This document shows positions 24,236 through 64,000 of a stretch of 64,000 nt of DNA, in pieces (the stretch's first letter is position 1; each line of letters opens with the position of its first letter). This stretch comes from Alviniconcha marisindica (lineage: Eukaryota; Mollusca; Gastropoda; Provannidae), in NCBI GenBank assembly GCA_018857735.1, contig JABMCL010000991.1:363501-427500 (forward strand), given 5' to 3'. The notes under the pieces were generated by a model. The model worked only from the letters and a program-made list of their open reading frames with translations, had not been told where the DNA came from and made no database searches. Made by a program: the position numbers and the translations under genes.

Positions 24236-24640
24236 AGGGTCAACTTTCTGTGCTGACTCTTATTTCGGTATCCGTTTCACCCCCGTGTTACCGAAGTAGC
24301 ACATAAAAGATCCCGGTCATTCTGCCAAAAGTGCAGGTGGCAGGTTACAGCTAAACACACTACACCACCTATGTGGCTTTGAGTGAAGTGACACTGTAAC
24401 CTGGTGCATGGTTGAATGGTGTACACAGAACTTGCGCCGAAACGGCAGCATTTCACGTGGCACCAGCCATGCAACAACCACAGAGCGCTATCAGTACATC
24501 ACTTCTGTGGATATTAATAATACGCGCCATAAAAGGATACAGTCACTCATTCAGAATCACATGCCAATGTGCGCAGTGAGTCTGCTCGAGAGCAGAGAAT
24601 AGTGCTATATATATAAAAGCTATGAATAATAATAATAACA
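24236..24640 (+). mobile_element. SINE family C, head missing
   Basis: Begins at GGGTCAACTTTCTGTGCTGA and continues to GAGCAGAGAATAGTGC and an (ATA)n tail. The pol III box region is absent. Confidence 0.7.
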
Positions 24641-24849
24641 CTGAACGAAAGAAGGGCGAATCTAAAGAGGCCTACAGAGAATAGACACGTCATAGGCAAA
24701 CCAAACCAGTGTCAATAACAACACACAAGCGAAGCACAAAACAATATCCAGCCATGCACAGTTATAAAATAATTCTAGTCAACACCGACATATATATATT
24801 GATAATAAATGAAAACAGCATAATACTGGTGATGTTTGGTCACAGAGAG

Positions 24850-25230
24850 ATTGGGGGGGGGGGGGGGGGGGGAGACAATCAATGCAATGAAGCAGAAGAA
24901 CGCTGTCAGCTGCCACAGCTATCGCAACAGCTTCCAATGGCCTCACCTCTACGAACAATACCACAGCAAGTGATTTCATTTCTGTCTCCCCCCCCACCCC
25001 CCCCCCACCCCCCTCGTTACATTCCTTCTGTGCACCTCGTGGTGTGTGTGTGTGAGAGAGAGAGAGTGAGAGAGAGTGGTGTGAGTGTGTGTGTGGTTGG
25101 GGGGGTGTGAGTGTGTCTGTGTGCATGTGTGTGTGTGTGTATGTGCGTGTGTGTGGGGGTGGGGGTGGGGGGGGGGGTACATGTGTGCATGTGGGTGGGC
25201 ATGTGTGTGTGTGTATGTGAGTAATACAAT
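24850..25230. repeat. Poly-G, C-rich and GT-rich tracts
   Basis: G-run at 24855-24873, C-run at 24988-25015, GA at 25053-25075 and GT-rich to about 25222 with a GGGGGTGGGGGTGGGG core. Confidence 0.85.
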
Positions 25231-25274
25231 TACTACTTTTGAGGTCTTATGCACATATTTGAGTAGATCTTGTA

Positions 25275-25345
25275 AAATACGGTGTGCTCACCCTTGTCGG
25301 TGAGATACAGCGTTATAGAAATGATCGTTATTATTCAGCTATTAT
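25275..25345 (+). mobile_element. LINE 3'-tail-like segment
   Basis: ACCCTTGTCGGTGAGATACA followed by GTTATAGAAATGATCGTTATTATT resembles LINE 3' termini of the kind that end in short ATT repeats. No coding part is visible. Confidence 0.35.
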
Positions 25346-25847
25346 TGTTATCTGTTATTATTTGATCTTGTTCCATTGGCGATGCCTTGAGCATCGACCT
25401 CTTGTGCTTGATATCAAGTTAGTATTTATTAGTGTTTGGATTTTAACGTCCCACCAACAGCCTTACCTCAGGATGAATCTCACATTCAAAGTTCTTTTAC
25501 AACAGTTCAAAACACAAGTCACTATTGACTCAGCCACAATGATGCCTGGGGGAAAACGAGTCTACCTTTTTGAAAAACATCTGTTTTGTCCAAAAAGTCC
25601 AGCCTTTTTCCAACTCATTGAAGATAATAATAATGGAAATTTGTAAGTGCCATACCTATTAAAAATATTTTAAAGAGCCCTTCTTTCCTGTTGGACAAGA
25701 TCTGTTTTCAGATGGCTCGACTAGTTCCATTCCTCTAAAAACGTACAATACAGATACATATATATGTAAGCGCCAATGTCAAAGTTGGCTACCCACTGAT
25801 CTAAAAATAAATATTTTACTTTTTTATTTATAATTATATGTAAATAG

Positions 25848-26345
25848 ATTGACTGAGTGATTGATTGCTTTTTATATAGCACTGTTCTCTGCTCTTGAGC
25901 AGACTCACTGCGTTCTTGTAACATGTGCTTCTAAATGAGTGACTGTTGCTTTTTATAGCGTGTTTTTGAATATATATATCCACCCGAGTGGTCTAATTAC
26001 AGCACTGTTTGGTTGTTACATGGCTGGTGTCACGTGAAACTACTGCCATCTTGGTGTGTTCCATGTACACAATACAACCATGCACCATGTCACATCACTT
26101 CATGCAAAACCACATAAGTAGGGTGCATGTGTGTTTAACCGTAACCTGCCACCTGCACTTTAGGCAGAATGACTGAGGATCTTTAGCGTGCTACTGAAGT
26201 AACACAGGGGTGGAACAGATACAGAAATAAGAGTCAGCACAGAAAGCTGACCCTGGACAGGAAAAGAAAAAAGAAAATTCTCCCACTGCTCCTGCCAGGA
26301 CTCGAACCTGCGACTGCTCGATCATGAGTCCTGCGCTCTAACCAC
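25848..26345 (-). mobile_element. SINE family C, nearly full length
   Basis: Tail GATTGATTGCTTTTTATATA, then TTGAGCAGACTCACTGCG, ending in the inverted B box region GGACTCGAACCTGCGAC and CTCTAACCAC; the A box end is lost. Confidence 0.7.
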
Positions 26346-26477
26346 AGGTGGCAGGTGTGGTTGGGGGGGGGAGATGACATTAAATTAAAACAGTATGGTA
26401 CCAACTGTTTGTTTGTTTTTAAATAAAAACATTGTGGCTTAGTTTGCAGCATGCACTGAGATACCAGTGAGAGAGGA

Positions 26478-26478
<1 letters not shown>

Positions 26479-26521
<43 letters not shown>

Positions 26522-26642
26522 CAGACAGACAGACAGACAGAAGACGACAGACAGAGACAGAAGACAGACAGAGACAAAGACAAGGACACAACACACCACA
26601 CACACACACACACACACAACCACACACACACACACACAGAGT

Positions 26643-26701
<59 letters not shown>

Positions 26702-26837
26702 CTCATTCACTGTCTGTAGTGTATCTCTGAATGTGTGAGTGTGTCTGTCTGTGAGTGTGTTATGTGTGAGTGCATACGTGTGTGTGTTGTGTGTGTGTGC
26801 ATGTATGTGTGAGCAAGACAGAGAGAAATCCATGTGC

Positions 26838-26909
<72 letters not shown>

Positions 26910-26910
26910 C
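26479..26910. repeat. (GA)n, (GACA)n, inverted (CA)n/(GT)n and (GA)n
   Basis: GA at 26479-26515, GACA to about 26580, CA at 26593-26638 followed within six bases by GT at 26644-26700, then GA at 26841-26907. The CA and GT arms are complementary and could fold. Confidence 0.9.
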
Positions 26911-26964
26911 TGGATGTTTTGCAATGTACAAATTATACAACATAGTAAAAACTGAGATAACCAG

Positions 26965-27145
26965 ATAGCAGCATCAAGTTCAATTTGAGAATTCCCCAGG
27001 GATCTGCACTTGGCCCATGTTTGTTCCTGGTTTACAGTAATGACCTCCCAGAGAACCAGACTTTGATGGCAGAACTGTTTGCAGACGACACTGCAGTGAT
27101 ATTGGGTGGTTCAGGCAGTGTTGTTAACTCCCTTGGCTTTTGCCC
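26965..27145 (+). mobile_element. Non-LTR retrotransposon fragment, reverse transcriptase palm
   Basis: The plus-strand frame reads RIPQGSALGPCLFLVYSNDL followed by LMAELFADDTAVILGG. IPQGS-LGP-LFL-Y-NDLP and FADD (the catalytic Asp pair) are hallmarks of non-LTR reverse transcriptases. Only about 55 codons remain, with no other RT motifs on either side, so it is a dead internal fragment. Confidence 0.8.
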
Positions 27146-27216
27146 GGTATTGCTTAAGTCCCTTGGCTGCTTTTATTTCCGGTGCATATTTTCTTCACAA
27201 TGGAAGGCGGTGACAG

Positions 27217-27390
27217 TGAATTTGCAAATTTTACACTGCCAACTTTAAAGGCATTTTTGGAGGCCCATAGTCAGACTGTGTCTGGCAACAAGCAATAACT
27301 TGTTGCTCGTGCTATAGGATTAGGATGCCCCCAAATGCATTTTTTTCACGAACTCACAATCACCTAGTCAGCCAAAAAAAAAACAAAAGC
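27217..27390 (+). pseudogene. Decayed SAP-like domain coding fragment
   Basis: From an ATG at 27200 the frame reads MEGGDSEFANFTLPTLKAFL, then EAHSQTVSGNKQ, an in-frame TAA, then LVARAIG, HFFHELTI and another stop. The pattern (short helix, L-AFL----Q-VSGNK, L-ARA) resembles the SAP DNA-binding motif seen at the start of many uncharacterised, often transposon-related invertebrate proteins. The stops make it non-functional as read. No downstream domain was recognised. Confidence 0.4.
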
Positions 27391-27684
27391 ACTTTTTTCC
27401 ACCCTCAATTCCCTTTCCCTGGTAATTTTTGCAACTGCAACAGTGGTGGCATTTGTATTGCTTCGCAATTCTAGGTTCAACTTCCATTGTTATACACAGC
27501 ATGAAGCAATGCCTACTCAAAAAATGCCTACTCAAAAATTGGCCCGAAAGTGATGCTGCAACCTCTCACGACTTCTTGTGCAAAAGATTACAAAGGGCAT
27601 TCACTTGTGCAAACCAGCGTCACCAAACCGCCAATAGTGATACTGATAGTGATACAAATCTGGTGTTTTGGTGTATTTCTCTGT

Positions 27685-28025
27685 CGCGATGATCTCTTCT
27701 TCTTCTTCATGTTGAGGGCCCACGATCAAACTGCTGATTATTATGGCGCTTAGACACTTGGTGGAAGGTCACCCTAAAGCTCTGTCGGTATGTACACTGT
27801 CAGTTCAGGGGGAATTGGGGTGGGGAGTGGGGCGGAGGGAAGATGGAAGGGGGGGGGGGGGGGAGAGTTGCGAGGGTTTATAGTTATACTATAGGGAGGA
27901 GGCCCTTGACACAAAAGTGTGGCCTCTTCTTCTTCTTCTTTCCTTGGATGCCCACAATCATGTTGATGATTATTCTGGCACTTTAGGTGGTGTTCGCAAA
28001 GTCCACATTTCAGCTCTGGTCACAA
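27685..28025 (+). repeat. Two diverged copies of a CTT-headed repeat
   Basis: 27685-27785 and 27918-28025 both run CTTCTTCTTCTTC, TGCCCAC/GCCCACGATCA, GATTATT-TGGC and end near AGCTCTG. Between them is a G-rich tract (27850-27863). Confidence 0.4.
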
Positions 28026-28982
28026 GTCCTTAAAATTTAATTGTTGCACTATCTCTCTCTCTCTCTCAAAAAAAAACTACTTCCTTGGGCAGGCAGTTCC
28101 AGAACAGAAAGTCAGCCCCTCCTCTGGAACTCTGTAAGTCTCCCTAGCTGCTGAAAGCATGCAGACCACCCCCTGAATGACAAACCCCTCTTTAGTCTTT
28201 CTGTCCCTACCACCTACTATAACTGAGCTAGCAGCTCCCTACTCAGAGCTGTCATTGAGTGATTGACACATTGTGTCAACATAGTCATAGACTCAGTGTC
28301 TGATTCGGCTCATTGAGACAGGAAGAGTCACCAAGTCAGAAAGTGCGTGCAATGTAGACCTCCACCTCCCCCCTCCCGGTGACAAAATAGTCAACCTGAC
28401 TGTGGTCATTTCACAAAGATAAAACATGTACGCGTACAACAGTTAGTGAGTTACATTTCACACAGTAGTAATCATATCGATTGTGACAAACGTTTCCACA
28501 GCAACATTATCGATTTTGGGGGTATAACGGCAGGCCGATCAGAACCAAAAACAACAACACTGTGTTTTTACCTCGACTGACCGGATATACAACTAATTTA
28601 TGATTTAAAATCTCTTACCTTGTGGTCCCACTTTCACCGAAGTCACACCTAGTGAAAGTTACTATTGATCAAATATGCTGGCTCTGTAGCGGAAGTATTG
28701 TGAGAGTTATTTCCCTTCTGAGATAAGTCCATTTTTCGGAAGGGGGTATTGGTTGTCTTGAAAGCGTTTAAGATGATGGACATTCAACTCTCAATACCTC
28801 TGCATGATTGCGTTTCTCTGCTAAAACAAATACAAAAAGGTTGTAGGTATGTTTTGCTTACAATTCGGATTTGAAGGACTGTTTTCCGGCTACTTTGAGG
28901 TATCACCGACTCCCCTCTCCAACAAAGAGAACTAGCCTGTACTACTGTACAGAACAAGCTTCAAGCTAACATAAGGTTCAAA
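28026..28982. other. Upstream region of EIF2B5, presumed promoter and 5' UTR
   Basis: Mostly non-repetitive, unlike the rest of the flank. No TATA box at a convincing position and no clear initiator was identified. At 28090-28140 the minus strand can be read ADFLFWNCLPKEV, a possible LINE C-terminal remnant. Confidence 0.3.
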
Positions 28983-62591
<33,609 letters not shown>

Positions 62592-62598
62592 GACTAAG

Positions 62599-64000
62599 CT
62601 GTCCTCCTGCTCATCCGCGCGGCAACGGTTACCTCTCGTCTTTCAGTTTCACTTCATCCACTTCCGCTGGTCTGACGTGCAGCCTGTGTGCATGTGCATG
62701 TGTGGGTGTGGGTGGGTGCCTGTGTTTTATCATCATTCTTTAGCTTCTGCCGTTCAGCGTTTCACTTCTGCTCAGAAGCAATCTGAGATGAAGTTTGACA
62801 GCCAGCATTCTGAAATAATGTTCAAAACGCACAAAGGGTTAAAAACGAGCACTTATTTTGGCGAGACGTTACAAAATGCGTGCAGATTTTCTGGGTAAAC
62901 CCCTCACAGAGTGTTTGCGTACATATTATCTGTCACTTCATTGCTTGAAAAACAGTTTACCGGGAAAACCTTTGCATGTTTTGTATTGTCTGATTCAGAT
63001 AAGCGTTCTTTTTAACCGTTCATATATATACATTTTGATCTTCTAGTTGGAAAGTTAGATTGAAATGTGGCAGGAAAAGAAACAGAAGCGAGTAATTGAT
63101 TATTCGAAAGCTAGACAGATAGGATACATAGCCGAGTTTAAACGTGGGTGTTTTTTTGTGGTTTTTGTTGTCGTCTTCTTTCCTGGCTCTTCAACTTTCA
63201 GGGGCACATTTTTATATCCACATCTACCTTCTCAGTTTAATGCCAGACCCCTGTTGTCCGCAGTACACCCAAGTGGGTGTGAACAGGTGAAATGCAAAAG
63301 ACTCCAAACTGAGTGAAACACGCAAAGTGCATGTGAAGCGCATATTACAGGCGAGATTGAGATCCTGTTAAGTGTGGAGGCCAGCGCAGTTCTTGCGTTC
63401 AGTTTTTGCCTGTCATTGTGACTGCCAGGCAAATGCTGGGTCAAGTCGCAGAGTTTGTTCACCTGCTGTACGATGTCGGCGGAAAGTGTAGCGAACGACT
63501 AGTCATTTACTGTCTTAACCTTCCCTGAACGTCACTCCAAAGCTCTCATGAGATATTTCGTGGGCGTCAAGGCGCCCTTGATTTGCATACGCCATTGAGA
63601 GGAGTTTTAGCAAGCAGCCTTGTCCAGTGCCCACAGCTGCACTGTTTTTGACATCTCCGTGGAGACGGTCTCACATGCAGAAATTAAAGGTCCCCCCTGT
63701 TAAGAACCCAGAGCTGACAAATGATCTCCCTTTTAAGCCTGGAGTGGGTCAGAATATAGCCACGCATGCTTCACCCACTGCCAGGAATTTCTTCCTTGTC
63801 CTATTTTCAACCTTCGTGGTCCATTCACCTTTATTTTCCTCCCAATCCTCTCCCTACTTTTTAACTGCGTTGGAATCCAGTAACTAACTAAACACATTCA
63901 GTGACAGTTAAGACAGTGGTCTCAGGTCTTTAGTTTGGTAACTGTGACGAGCGCCATGCTGTGGTCAGTGAACAGGTATGGAAGCCCTTCGTGCATGAGT
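62599..64000. other. EIF2B5: 3' flank of EIF2B5
   Basis: Presumed 3' UTR and beyond. No AATAAA was seen close to the stop; an ATTAAA at about 63684 is a weak candidate poly(A) signal. Contains the family G MITE at 62785-63030. TAACTAACTAAACAC near 63882 resembles a SINE-type tail. No further gene recognised. Confidence 0.35.
62785..63030. mobile_element. Family G MITE in the EIF2B5 3' flank or UTR
   Basis: AAAGGGTTAAAAACGAGCAC at 62833 and the inverted AAGCGTTCTTTTTAACCGTT at about 63000 are the terminal arms; inner arms TTTTCTGGGTAAACCCC and AGTTTACCGGGAAAACC also pair. Starting less than 250 bases after the stop codon, it may be transcribed in the 3' UTR. Confidence 0.5.

Noticed and set aside
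63627..63887. 86-codon frame near the window end (KPGVGQNIATHASPTARNF)
   Set aside because: It has the feel of a dispersed repeat in mollusc gene predictions and ends at a TAACTAACTAA tail-like run; no evidence for a real gene.

Overview
The window is intron-rich, repeat-dense nuclear DNA from an animal. The only host gene I can support is a complete, 16-exon plus-strand gene for the epsilon (catalytic) subunit of translation initiation factor eIF2B (EIF2B5), with coding exons running from 28983 to about 62591. The many tRNA-derived SINE copies, 5'-truncated non-LTR retrotransposon ends, very long CA/GT, GA and TA microsatellites and small MITEs fit a lophotrochozoan, most likely a gastropod mollusc. 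That placement is inference from repeat character and protein similarity, not from a database search.

Layout. 1-26.9 kb is gene-free: a mosaic of at least five dispersed repeat families (called A to E here), long microsatellites, three large minisatellites (47-bp unit at about 5.0-6.65 kb, 26-bp unit at 10.84-11.31 kb, about 58-bp unit at 15.05-16.27 kb), an array of palindromic TTTGTCGCGACAAA-type units at 19 kb, and an imperfect 2.0-kb tandem duplication (about 19.9-21.6 versus 21.9-23.7 kb) that looks partly like unpolished assembly. 26.9-27.4 kb holds a reverse transcriptase fragment and a decayed SAP-like coding fragment. EIF2B5 occupies 29.0-62.6 kb: exons 1-6 encode the nucleotidyltransferase-like domain, exons 7-10 the left-handed beta-helix, exon 11 the acidic linker and exons 12-16 the C-terminal HEAT/W2 catalytic domain. 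All 15 junctions keep reading frame and give 688 residues as read. The window ends in the 3' flank, which carries a foldback MITE.

The most striking features are within the gene. (1) At eight of its exon boundaries the intron next to the splice site is a tandem array, and in at least four cases (exons 2, 5, 12, 15) the repeated unit includes the exon edge and its splice site, making rows of decoy acceptors or donors. (2) Exon 11 reads through its donor into a 179-codon open frame that begins with a hydrophobic segment, followed by A-rich sequence; it could be an alternative membrane-anchored 3' end lacking the catalytic domain. (3) The last exon carries a GGGGG run that shifts the conserved acidic C-terminus out of frame, either a real change or a one-base assembly error. 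(4) Two TIR-bounded elements (a PIF/Harbinger-like element at 49.2-49.9 kb and the palindromic-array element at 45.2-45.6 kb) and several foldback MITEs sit in the introns or flanks.
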